DNA from: Combretum micranthum
Taxonomy: Eukaryota; Streptophyta; Magnoliopsida; Myrtales; Combretaceae
Length of the DNA stretch: 64,000 bases
Direction: 5' to 3'
NCBI GenBank assembly: GCA_024138025.1
Contig: JAMXBD010002850.1
Location: forward strand, 93,821-157,820
Each line of letters starts with the position of its first letter. Within the stretch, counting starts at the first letter, position 1. This document shows, one piece after another, positions 13,293 through 24,255 of the stretch. The notes under the pieces are model-generated. The model was not told the origin of the DNA. It saw only the letters and a list, made by a program, of their open reading frames with translations, and searched no databases. A program made the position numbers and the translations under genes.

Positions 13293-13560
13293 CTTGTCAC
13301 TAGTGTGAATGCAAACTGAATCAATTGGACACCTTAAGAAGCATGCACAACCTGCCAATGGATTGAATAAGACATATTTCAACCAAATTAATAACAAGGA
13401 CCACCTAAAATTATCATCGAAAAGAACTATAAACTAAATTACATACCAATGATAAACCTTGCATCATAATATTTGCGCAAAACAAAGAATGAGATGGCAT
13501 CCACGTTCAAGTGATATGTACCCATAAAAAGCATATCTTTGAAAAGGCTACAATAATGCA
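13293..13560 (-). pseudogene. Unrecognised spliced gene fragment inside the CACTA element
   Basis: On the minus strand an open stretch (about 13447-13560) encodes a peptide containing HLNVDAISFFVLRKYYDARF and ends ATCATTG|GTATGT, a good donor. The next block (13293-13351, 59 bp) is preceded by CAATCCATTGGCAG and followed by GTAATAAA. It keeps the frame across the junction and encodes about 19 residues, including CACFLRCPIDSVCIHTSDK. Two adjoining exons with matching phase suggest a genuine gene piece, but I do not recognise the family. It could be part of the transposon's own gene or a captured host gene. Confidence 0.4.
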
Positions 13561-16500
13561 TACCATAACTTCTTTTGATTAGCTAATTTCAAAGCTTATG
13601 AAATTATCAAGCAAAAGTTTAGAAGTATAGTGGGATGAAACACAAAGCAGAGACTTAACTATTTGGCAAGCAAAACACATCAACGTTTGAACCATATTCT
13701 TCTCTATAAGCCCCAAAAAAACAATTCCAACAAAGTCATTAATAACAACATAATACATATTTTTCTATTCTGCCCTTAATAACATAATATATTTAAAATC
13801 CTTTTATTACTAAAAATATGATAAAATGTGAAATTTATAGGTTGCAGACTCTCTAATGCTAATAAATATCCCAATGCTCCTCTACATTAATGGGTGACTT
13901 TATTAGCTTCTAACCTCTACAGACATCATATTCATGCTAAAACATCTGGCCTTCTTGTAATTCCATGTGATCACAAACAACAACAAGAGTAAAAGAAAGG
14001 GATCTAGACTTATATAAAGAATTATATATAATCCATAAAGCACACAGAGATTGAATCCATTTGTAGGGACTACTCCATCAAGCTATATGAAGCCTAAGCT
14101 ATAACGTAAAATGCTTTGGAATGTAATGTAAAATGTTCTCCAAAGTCATAATTTGTGTGCATAAAAAATATCACTAATATATACTTATTTTTATGTCTAC
14201 TTGATATATATGAGTGAGAAGACATCATGCTATAAAATGCATGCAAAGGGAACAACTTCATTTCTTTATTACTAAATTAAGTAATATAGATAATAGAGTA
14301 CTAAAAAAAATAAAATAACCATAAAATTTTAAGGGTAAAAATTAATGTAGAAGATAACAACTTATAATTCTCCTCTCTCAAGTGGCTAGAATAATACTCC
14401 CAATTTTCACATATTAATGAAAAGCGCAAAAGTAAAAAACCCCACTTTACCCAAAAAAATATCTTCTTATTCATTACAAATGACACCACCGACTGCTACC
14501 ATCACTTCAGCTACCACCTACTGTTAAAAGCTTCCAATAATTGCAACCATCCTCGGTTGCTATAATAACATTTGACTAAATTCAATATAGTAAAGATGAA
14601 ACGAATAATCTAAGGCTTCGATTGAGAGTAAACATTTTCCTGACTCGATTATGATGGTCAACAAGAGTGTCCGTCTATGAGATCATGGATGTTTTCTCAA
14701 AGTAACTAAAGTATAAATGGATGATGGAATGGAGATTAAAAGGGAGTCCTTTTTACCTAATAAAAACTGGGCTTCTTTATGTTTCAATAAATTGATAAGC
14801 GAGAGCTGAGATTTGAAACTATATTGCTATATAACAACTTCATAAAAACACAAAATGACTCTTGAACATTCAATAAATGGTTGGTACCATTAATAATTTT
14901 CATAATATAGCAAAGTTTTGGCAATTTTACTACATTTGAGGTCCTGTTTAGCAAAAAAACAAAAATTAAATGGTTGGTCAAAGTCATGAATTTGAAAATC
15001 TATCAAATCAAAATGAATTCATGCCTTAGAAGTGATTTTAGTCATGGCAATTTACAACAAAACCAATAAACGTGGTCGATCTGAAGTTTTCACCATTATG
15101 ACTACAATAATATAAGGAATAAGTGAAATTTAATTCTTAGTATTTTATATTTTTTATTTGAATATAAAATTTTACTTTTTTAAGTTTTCAATGTTTTTAG
15201 AAGTTTATTAAAAAAATGGTCTTTTATAAGATCACTAGTTTTTTTTTCCAATAATTTTTACATGTGGCATAATATTATTAGTTAGAATTTATTAATTTAA
15301 CTGAACATATTAATTAATCAACATAAGCCAGATAACTTAATAAAAATAAATAAATAAGCAAATCGAAAATTAGAAAAAAATTTGCATCCATTTCTCTAGC
15401 GGAATGCAGAACATCTTCATGACCTTAATTAAGGAAATGATCACGCTTGAGGTGGAATCTTGGCTAAATTGAATACAACCAAAGGGCATACATCCATGTC
15501 TGCCTTCTCACGGAAGAACTCAATAATGTAATATGGAGATAAGCTTCCACAGTCCTTGGGATCCAATAAATAACATTATAGAAACTAATGGAGAAAATGG
15601 AAAACAACTAGATAATAGCAATTGGTGCCCAAAAAAAATAATAATAAAGCATGTGTATTTAACGAAACATATAGGTAGAACATGCATAAAAGGCAAAGAA
15701 TATTTTTCATGTACCAAATGATAAAGTCCAAAGGAAAGGGTTGCCAAGAAATGAGAAGAACATTAATTCATGACATCTAATCACAATAATACCTATGGGC
15801 CTGAGCATCTACTTTCTGGGTGGAACTTCATGAACCTCAAAGCTAGCCCTATGCATAGTGGTTTGATGCACTTTAGTAGTGGCTAATGAATATTTTCCCA
15901 AATTCACTGCATACTGGGACTAGAAAACAAGCAGCAAAATAAACCAACAAATGTGTCACCACTATTAAATTTCAAAGATCATGCAAATTCAAAGATAGAC
16001 AATATAAAATCATTCTATAAAATTTGCTTCAATCAAAACACCAGAGCATTATACAGTCAAAGATGGTATGATGACCAAGGATATCATGGTATGCATTACA
16101 AGAATAATTAGTGAGAAATCTTCCATAAAACCTCAAATAAGAAAGTGTCTACACAAACTCAGGGAATCTCACATGCAGACGATGAAAAGTCTCCTTTCCT
16201 AATATGTGTGCCTTCTCTGTTATCTTCAAGAAATAGAAAAGCTATCCTAGCACATGGACTAGCACCAGCATTGTCCTGTGCACCACAATGACAATAAGCC
16301 TTTCTAACCAGCCATCATGAATGCATCATTTAAAAATAAGATAGCATGAAAAATTTCAAAAACAATATCTTTGTTTAACCAAATTCATGATAGCTATCAA
16401 GTCAAGGAGGAAAAATTACCAAGAGGAGCAGTATAGAGATAAATTTTACTGACAAACAACTAAAGGCATTTTATTAGGTGGAATTATTTATAGAATCTAT

Positions 16501-16718
16501 TCTTTATTGTGCTCTATTAAATGAATAATCCCACATACTGCAAGCATAGTTACTGGTGAATAATATACATGTATTAATCTACTAAACTTTCTTTTATGCG
16601 TTTTTGCATACTCCTGATGTTTTAATAGTTTACAAATATACTTCTATTATTTATTAAAAATTTATAAATGACCCATACTTGCACATATACCACATAAAAA
16701 AAAAAAACAATAACTCAC

Positions 16719-16959
16719 TTGACATTGCTGGAGTAAGAACACCATCACCTACGACCACGAAAGGATTAAACAATACAACAATAAGGAGAGTAGTCTATTG
16801 CTTATTATGCTCCTCTAAGAATATCTTCAGTCCAGAAAGTATCTAACCTGTGGTGAGCCATATTTGTTCGTGGAAAGCTCCTCATCAAATGCTTGTTGAT
16901 TCGAAAGTAAACTAAATTTTCCATACTTGCACAGTAGTGAATAAACAGCAAATGTCCCA
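16719..16959 (-). pseudogene. HAK/KUP/KT potassium-transporter gene fragment captured in the CACTA element
   Basis: On the minus strand one exon-like block (16848-16959) follows an acceptor (GCTGTTCTTCAAG) and encodes [20 protein letters not shown] followed by [13 protein letters not shown]. The family consensus here reads GTFALYSLLCR(H/Y)AK..L.PNQQ..DEELSTY. The next block (16719-16835) encodes FLEEHNKQ, an in-frame stop, then TTLLIVVLF and VVVGDGVLTPAMS, and ends at a GTGAGTTA donor. It matches the family's FLEKH..LLLLIVL..MVIGDGVLTPAIS segment (transmembrane helix 3 region). Only about 70 of roughly 750-800 residues are present, with a stop and a frame disruption between the blocks, so it is non-functional. 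No other HAK exons were recognised nearby. The assignment rests on remembered family motifs, which are distinctive. Confidence 0.8.
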
Positions 16960-18448
16960 CTTGAAGAACAGCTACCAAGTCAAAATCAAGGAAAAGCTTA
17001 ATAAATCCTAGGATACTGACAAATGAGAGTAGAGTTATATAGCAATATAAATTCGGTTTCCATATATCACAAATCTAGTCAAATTATGAAGTCAAAATAT
17101 TGTCAAAGGTAATAACAGTCATTAAAACTAGATCCGTCCCCTAAGGATTTTTTATTTTTATTTGTGTGTGAAAACCATAATTCATCTAGAGAATTCACCT
17201 AATTCTCTAATAACCATTTCTTAAGAAATCACAAAATTTTATCAACAAAAAAATGCCATCTCTTTTCTCCTATCAATATGATAGTAACATTTTACAATAG
17301 CAAGAAGCATAGGAAAAAATGTTATTCGACATGATACTGCAAATACGTATTCTTTAATTTATTTACACATAAAAAAAAAGAATCTGAAACCCCTGTACAC
17401 ATTTAATCACAAATTAAACATGCAAGAAGAAGAAGAAGAAGATTGTATGACCTCTAATGTTGTGAGTATGGCAGGTGGGAACCCCCAATTTTCATGTTGC
17501 CGAGACCTTAAGAGGAGTTAGATGGATGCTTAAATACGAGTTGTAGTGTTTCGTAGTGATGAGGAATCCAAGTGCAGCAAAGTATGTCTATTCTTTGTTG
17601 GTTGTGAGGTGTTTGTTATCATAATGGAAGCTCCTAGATGTTGCTCCGATAGGGAGCGTCATGGTATTTCTCGAACAGGGGCTGGTGGTCTAATTGAAAA
17701 GGATTGGAATGGCAGATGCTAGGGTTTCATTTGGGGGTTTCTACATAGATGTCGTTGGTGGCTGTCGATAGTTATTGTGAGATCGGGAAACAAAATAAAG
17801 GAAGTCAAGCCTGTTATGGTGGCCATTTCAATGTTGAGGGTGACTTTTTTTCTTTTCTTCGTTAAGGTGGTCCAGTCAAGAGAGAAGGAAGAAGGAAAAG
17901 GAGAAGAAGTGAATAAAAAGGAGAAGGAAGAAAGGATAAGGGAGGGGCGGCCACAAATTAGGAGGGAAGCGTGCGGTGGTAGACTGAGATTAGATCTAGG
18001 GTTTCACTCGTTTGTTGAAGGGAAGTTTGGATCTGTCAAAAGAAAAAGGCATAGGAGAGTTTTGAGAAAGTGGAATGTCATAGAGACAGAGATGTAAGTG
18101 AATTACCCTACAAGGTTTAATTTCCAAAGTGTGGCGGGATTTTGAGAAATATTTAAAGTCTTTTAATTTAATTTTCATATTTCTTAAATTTTTAAATAAT
18201 GTAATAAAATTAAAATTGGTTAGTACTAACTATTTATTTGATTTATTTATTTAACAAATATGATTGGTCACGTTTACAATTAATAAAAAATTACAAATTA
18301 AATCAGAGGTTCGTATAATTTAAAATTGTATATAAATTACCAATTATAAATTTAGTTAATGTTTAATAGACATTACTAAATCATAATGAAATGGCGACGT
18401 TTGCATAATATGCACACGTCGCCCTATGTCAAAATTCTTGTAGTGTAT

Positions 18449-18696
18449 GGAGGGCCCAAAGATAACTATTCATAATAAGAGGGAAAAATCCCATCTTAAT
18501 TACTCAACTTTCTCTACTTGATTCACCTTACACTCAATCTCAACCTTTATAATTATTCGGTTAAAGACAATATTTAATTGAGTTGAATCATAATGTTCCT
18601 TATGTTGGAACCTATGGTGATTTAAGCTCTAAGGATACGCTGGCATTGTCATTGCGAGTATTAATTATGACACTTATCCATGTAGTGATCTCATAG
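18449..18696. other. Non-genic continuation of the CACTA target sequence
   Basis: Short flank between the CACTA target duplication and the Tat-like LTR. It reads like the continuation of the LTR-type sequence interrupted at 11274. Confidence 0.35.
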
Positions 18697-20601
18697 TGAT
18701 AAGATATTTGCATAGAACTTTTTGATGTTTAAATAGCTAGAATGGGTAATTGTTTTGTTAAAATTCATGGTTTAGGTTAATTTGGACAAAGGAACCAAAA
18801 CAAGAAACTTTGAAATGGAAAAAGGAAAATTTCAGGGGTACGCCGCGTACGGCCAGCCTTCATCATCAACAGAATGAAAATCCTTAAGGTTGCCTCTACA
18901 TCGCCAGCCTTAGGCAGTGTAGACTAAGAAGATAAACAAATTGGCTCAACATTACCAGTGTAGAAGAAGAAGAAGCCAGCTTCTGCAGATTTCATTCAAC
19001 GCCGGCTTTCTGGGAATCAAAGCCGACGGCATTGAGATGGCCTACAAGATGAACATGTTTGCCCTTCTCAAAGCCATTGCATACATTGCCGCCTTACAAG
19101 CCTTGATTCAATTGAACATACGCCACCTAAAAGCCACCGACATAGAAGGTGAATAGTCAGTGTAGATTAAAGGTCGGCAGCTCAGAGCTCAAGAGTTGCC
19201 AATGCAGAAGTTACAACGTACGCTGGACTAAAAGCCCCGGCATTGAGGTAGTGTAGATCGAAGATCAGGAGGCACAAGTAGATACCACATGCTCGGTTAC
19301 AAAATGAACGATCAACTTTAATGGATTGTCTAAGCCACATGAAGCCGGCTTTGGGATAGCTTTCCTTATAAAATAGCCCAACCTTTCATTTTGAGTATTA
19401 CACGCTAGCTTAGATCCATATTTAAGCCGCCGGCGTACAAGCGGTCTACACTTGTAACCGAATATGAAAGCTGTCAGTGCACTGCCTGTGCAATGAAATA
19501 AGCTACTTTAAGCCGCCTGTAAGCCACCGAGTAGGAATTGTAACTGCCGGCGTATAAGTTGAAACTGCAATTTTTCATTAATGCTTCTCATGAAATTTTT
19601 CCTATATAAAGGGGATTTCCCTCCGCCAGTTCCATAAGTCAAGAAAAACAGAAAAAACACTTTAGTGTACATCAGTAGATCAATAGCTTTAGCATTTTGT
19701 AGAGATTTGTGCTCTCAAGAATTTAATAATTAAAGATTATGATATTTGAATTGGTGATATCTGATCTCTCTTTTCTTATGCAATTCATTTATCTGATTTC
19801 TTTGCTCATAATGATATCAATTGCATATTCTTATTTGATTATTAATCATCATTCATGAATAGCTAAACTTTTCCTTGTAGAAGTGATGAAACCCTAATCT
19901 TGCTAAAATGATTTTGAATTTATATCATGGGATTGTTAGAGTTATGGAATATTTGTATTGAATCCTGATTATCTATTTTATTTCTGTTTGAAATTGAATT
20001 GATAAGAATTTTGATAATTTAGAAGAAGAATTAGGGTTCATAAGGAATTCATAAATTAAGATTAAACAACAATTGCGGAAGCGGCGGAGTTTAATCTAAT
20101 TTAGAAATTGTCTCATGAAATTCATGCAATATTTTATTTTAATTTCTCACTAAGGAATTAGGAGAAGTTAATTTAGGATATTAGACAGTTATAGAATCGG
20201 GAGTTATAATTGTAAATTAGATTCCATTGATAATTTATAGCGGAAGCTAATAGATAATTTTGTTTGCTAAAACTTGATAGTTTTAGGTTTTGGCAATTTC
20301 TTACAAATATCCATAATTCTAATTATTCATATAATATAACTTCAATATGATTAGCAAAGATTAGGGTAAATTCTGCTCCTTCCCACATTTATCTTAGATA
20401 ACTTTCTCACAATCTCATTGCATTCATTGTTAGATATTAGATTAAAATAGAATTAGTTAAATAGTTTAAATTGATGCAACTTGATTACCTAAATATTAGT
20501 AAAAGCTAATATCGATCTAGTAAATTAAATTGGCCCTTGTGGGAACGATACTCGACTCACTTTTATATATTACTTGATCAGACCCAATATACTTACTGGT
20601 A
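18697..20601 (+). mobile_element. Tat/Ogre-like LTR, plus orientation (left arm of an inverted pair)
   Basis: It begins TGATAAGAT and contains a TATA box (CTATATAAAG, about 19602) upstream of a probable transcript start. It runs into TTGGCCCTTGTGGGAACGATACTCGAC, the kind of sequence found near the 3' end of plant Tat/Athila LTRs, and ends near ACTTACTGGTA. The U3 part is unusually rich in imperfect GCCGGC-type motifs (18840-19560). About 18697-20125 is the reverse complement of 20606-21860. No coding sequence; the 71-codon frame at 18941 is incidental. The right boundary is approximate and no target duplication was found. Confidence 0.7.
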
Positions 20602-20605
20602 GTAT

Positions 20606-21860
20606 CCGAATTTCATGAGACAATTTCAAAATTAGATTAAACTCCGCCGCTTCCACAAATGTTGTTTAATCTTAATTTATGAATTCCTTATGAACCCTAA
20701 TTATTCTTCCAAATTATCAGAATTCTTATCAATTCAATTTCAAACAGAAATAAAATAGATAATCAGGATTCAATACATAATTCTAATAATCCTATGATAT
20801 AAATTCAAAAATCATTTTAGCAAGATTAGGGTTTCACTTCCCCAAGGAAAAGTTTAGCTACTCATGAATGATGATTCAATAATCAGATAAAATATACAAT
20901 TGATATCATTATGAACAAAGAAATCAGGTAAATGAATTGCATAAGAAAAGAGAGATCAAATATCACTAATTCAAATATCACAATCTTTAATTACAAATTC
21001 TTGAAAGCTCAAATCTCTCACAAATCTCTACGAAATGCTAAAGCTATTGATCTATTGAATGTATACTAAAGTGTTTCTCTGACTTTCTTCATTTATGGAA
21101 CTAAAGGAGGGAAATCCCCTTTATATAGGAAAATTTTTGTGAGAGGCATTAATGAAAAATTGCAATTTCAAGTTGTACGCTAGCAGTTACAGTTCCTACG
21201 TCGGTGGTTTATAGGCGGCTTAAAGTAGTTTACTTCATTGCACAGGCAGTGCACTAGCAGCTTTCATTTTCGGTTACAAGTGTAGACTGCTTGTACGTTA
21301 GCTGCTTAGATATGGATCTAGCCGGCGTATATACTCAAAAATAAAAGGTTGGGCCATTTTATAAGGAAAGCCGTCCCAAAGCCGGCGGCTTTTATGCCAG
21401 CTTAGACAATCCATCAAAGTTAACCGTTCATTTTGTAACCGAGCATGTGGTATCTACTTGTGCCTCCTGATCTTCGATCTACGCTGCCTCAACGCCGGTA
21501 GCTTTGATTCCCAGAAAGCCGGCATTGAATGAAATCTACAGAAGCTGGCTTCTTCTTCTTCTACACTAGCGGTGTTGAGCCAGTTTGTTTATCTTCTCTT
21601 AGTCTACATCGCCTCAAGGCTGGCGGTGTAAAGGCAGCCTTAAGGATTTTCATTATGTTGATGATGAAGGCTGGCTGTAAGCTGGCGGCTTAGACATCAG
21701 AATAGCCAGCGTACCCCTTGAAATTTTCATATTTCCATTTCATAGTTTCTTGTTTTGGTTCCTCTGTCTAAATTAGACCTGAAACATGAATTTTAACCAA
21801 AACAAGTACCCATTCTAGCTATTTAAACATCAAAAAGTTATATGTAATATGATCTTATCA
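20606..21860 (-). mobile_element. Tat/Ogre-like 3' LTR, minus orientation, truncated (right arm)
   Basis: On the minus strand it starts TGATAAGATC at 21860, directly after a polypurine-type AAGTGTGGGGAAT, as a 3' LTR should. It matches the left LTR for about 1.25 kb, with estimated identity near 90% or higher in several blocks. It then stops at GAATTTCATGAGAC, where the left copy continues, so its last part is missing. The TATA box is present (CTATATAAAG reading leftward, near 21122). A promoter here would fire toward the left arm. Confidence 0.7.
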
Positions 21861-23130
21861 ATTCCCCACACTTGAACTTTTGCTTGTCCTCAAGCAAAAT
21901 AATTAAAAAAAATTCTTGAAATCTCTCATAGATAGTACAATTTTTCTAATTTAAGCACAAATTCTTTAACTTGTTTTTCTTGTACCTACTGCTCTAACCA
22001 CACTATTTTCTTGTAATTAGAGTATTATAATCAAAATTGAAGATTTAATCCAGACAAAACAAGTTTTAATCTCAGTTTTTAACAAAAGCACATTCTATTC
22101 AAAAGGTAAATACACAATCTACTAAGGAAAAATACTCATTTAAACTTCATTGGACTTTTAGCTTATATATATATATATATATATATATACTCTTTGTAAC
22201 ACCAAATGAAAGCATGTGGTATCTACTTTTTCGTAGATTTTCTCCTTCTTTATTATAAGTCTCCTTTTTGAATATTTGCATTCATTTTTCTTTTTTTTTT
22301 TAAGCATTTATTTTTTTTTTGGAGGTTTTTGCCTCCATCTTTTTGCTTTTCAAAGTTCATAATTTGAATTTTTGCCTTTCTTCCCTTCTCGTTATAGTGA
22401 GTTCATTGAGTTAGCACATCCCAGGCTCATCACCTAAGTAACCAGTTTCAAAATACCCCTAAGAACTCTTCCTTACTTTAACATTCAAGTTCAGATACTC
22501 AACTTAGATTTTTAAGTCAGAGGAGTAGTGGCTATGCTTGTTTCTTTCTTTTTGAATGCAATAACAAATCAAAGACTTATTTTTATAAAGGATCACTAAG
22601 TTTAAAAGTTTCATTTGCCTCTTTCACTAAATGTTATAATTCAAAGAGTATACAAACTAAAATGTCCTAGAAGTAAACCTGTTTATTTTCACAAAAGGAT
22701 TTGACAAGCTCTTAAATTTCCAATTCCAAAGTTAAAAATAAAGTAAACTTGTTCCTTAAGGATTTTGCAATTCAATTTCAACTTAGTAAACCAATCACAA
22801 CAGCTGGTGAGTAAGATACTTTAACAAGTTAATTTCATTGTTTCTTTGTTTAATCAAATGTTTCAATCATTATTTTGTATTATCTCCAATTTTCAAGAGA
22901 TTTTTGAAAAATTTTGGCAGAATTTCCCCATAATTTGCTTTCAAACCAAAATACAAGGTGGGTGTTTACTCAGATAAATCTTGTCAAACAACAATTAATC
23001 CAAACAATTCAAATAGCAGATCATATTCACAACTCCATTCAATTTAGTTTACCCCTTCCCCCACACTTCAACTAAACAGTGTCCTGACTGTTTCAGAGAT
23101 ATAGAACAAAAGAGAAAGAAACAAAAACCT
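21861..23130 (-). mobile_element. 3' internal untranslated region of a Tat/Ogre-like element
   Basis: Immediately outside the LTR lies, on the minus strand, TTGCTTGAGGACAAGCAAAAG followed by TTCAAGTGTGGGGAATTG. This near-palindrome plus polypurine tract is characteristic of the sequence just before the 3' LTR in plant Tat/Athila-type Ty3/gypsy elements. A second tract-like TTGAAGTGTGGGGGAAGG (about 23051-23070, minus) marks the far end. No integrase or RT coding is visible, so only the 3' untranslated part remains. Confidence 0.6.
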
Positions 23131-23401
23131 TTATATTTTCCTTTTGAATCAGAGTTAGCACAAACTTGATTCGATTAAAATGTGTATAGTCCTCTAATAT
23201 GTGCTTATGGGTTTGATTTTTATCCTTATACAAATAGACATCTGATGACTATCAAATAAAAACTCATACTAGATTTAATTTATTATCATTCACACAATAA
23301 TGAGCATCCAAGAATATTTATAATAATTAAATTATTTATGAATCCTATTGTAAAGTAAACATGCATACAATATAATAAAAATGCCTCTATAAATAATATA
23401 T
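23131..23401. other. AT-rich spacer
   Basis: No feature is recognisable between the Tat-like region and the next LTR. Confidence 0.35.
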
Positions 23402-24210
23402 TGTAGAGGGTCATTTCGGTAAAGGCTTTTGGCCTAATTTAATGCCACGGGCTGGTCTTTTGGGTTAGTGACATGGCTTAGAAGACCGAGTCCAATAAGG
23501 GATGTCGTAGGGAGATTTGGCTTGGTAGGCTCGGAGCAGGGATCATCGGATCAGTTTATTCTGCTCTCAACCTTATTCGGATTTTTGTGCGCAAAAAGTA
23601 GACTCCAAAAATATCTTCATTGGTTAATTTGGGCTTTACTTGGCTAAAATAAGGCTTATTGGAATAAAATGAGCTTATTTCTATTTTATATTAAAGATGA
23701 TCTTTTATAAGAAAATGGGCTCCATTTTTATTATAAAAGCCCTCATTTTATTCCAAACCCATGTCCACATATATAAAAGAAGGGATGGATTCTGGCCGTC
23801 GGATTCATAAAAGAGATCTAATGGTTGTAAGTAATGCTTCACCTCAACCATCCATCTAGATTCATCTAACGGCTGCTATTAGCCTCCAACATCTATAAAT
23901 AAGACGTTTCTCCTCTCATTTGGGGGCATTCTGCAAATTGCTAAGATTGAAAGCACTACAAATACTCTGCTGAAACATCTCCAAGAAAGATCAAAGCATC
24001 TATTCTATCAAGAATGAGTTAAGAACGATCGACTCTACTTGATTTGATCTTCTGTTATACTCGTGCACTCAAGAAACCAGGTTTGCTGTTTCCTCTTCCC
24101 ATACCTCTCTCTAGGACATCCTACACATGTCATCTGTTTAGGACTTCTCTCAGGTTGACTGCCACACCAATCGCACGTGATCGGCCAGCTGCACTAACCC
24201 CCACCATACA
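23402..24210 (+). mobile_element. 5' LTR of a second Ty3/gypsy element
   Basis: It starts TGTAGAGGGTCATTTCGG, ends CCACCATACA, and lies five bases before a tRNA primer-binding site. A TATA box (TATAAATAAG, 23894) is placed as expected for the U3/R boundary. The 3' LTR is not in the window. Confidence 0.75.
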
Positions 24211-24215
24211 TTATT

Positions 24216-24233
24216 TGGCGACTCTACTGGGGA
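24216..24233 (+). promoter_or_regulatory. Retrotransposon primer-binding site (tRNA-Arg type)
   Basis: TGGCGACTCTACTGGGGA matches the TGGCGACTC.GCTGGGGA primer site used by many plant Ty3/gypsy elements of the Tat/Ogre type, with the usual short spacer after the LTR. The tRNA assignment is from memory of these families. Confidence 0.8.
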
Positions 24234-24255
24234 TGAGAGTAAGCTCTTGACAAGA

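Larger units (their letters stand above)
11275..18445. mobile_element. 7.17-kb CACTA (En/Spm-type) DNA transposon, non-autonomous
   Basis: The left terminus CACTACAACAAAATAAGCC and right terminus CAAAATTCTTGTAGTG are inverted repeats of the CACTA family, flanked by the 3-bp duplication TAT (11272-11274 and 18446-18448). Subterminal regions contain many copies of AAACGTGGC or GCGACGTTT motifs in both orientations (11290-11860 and 18250-18425), the usual transposase-binding arrays. No transposase-like reading frame longer than about 110 codons exists, so it is non-autonomous or heavily decayed. The interior carries host-gene fragments on the minus strand, including a HAK/KUP transporter. A CT-rich, 5'UTR-like segment lies at 17830-17960 (minus). 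Confidence 0.9.

Noticed and set aside
17777..18097. 106-codon plus frame inside the CACTA element
   Set aside because: Purine-rich K/E-rich translation without a domain. The opposite strand looks like a CT-rich 5'UTR of a minus-strand gene.
18941..19156. 71-codon frame in the Tat-like LTR
   Set aside because: Lies in the repetitive GCCGGC U3 region and is interrupted in the inverted copy at 21.5 kb.
24044..24250. 68-codon frame ending near the primer-binding site
   Set aside because: It runs through the LTR end and the tRNA primer site, so it cannot be a gene.
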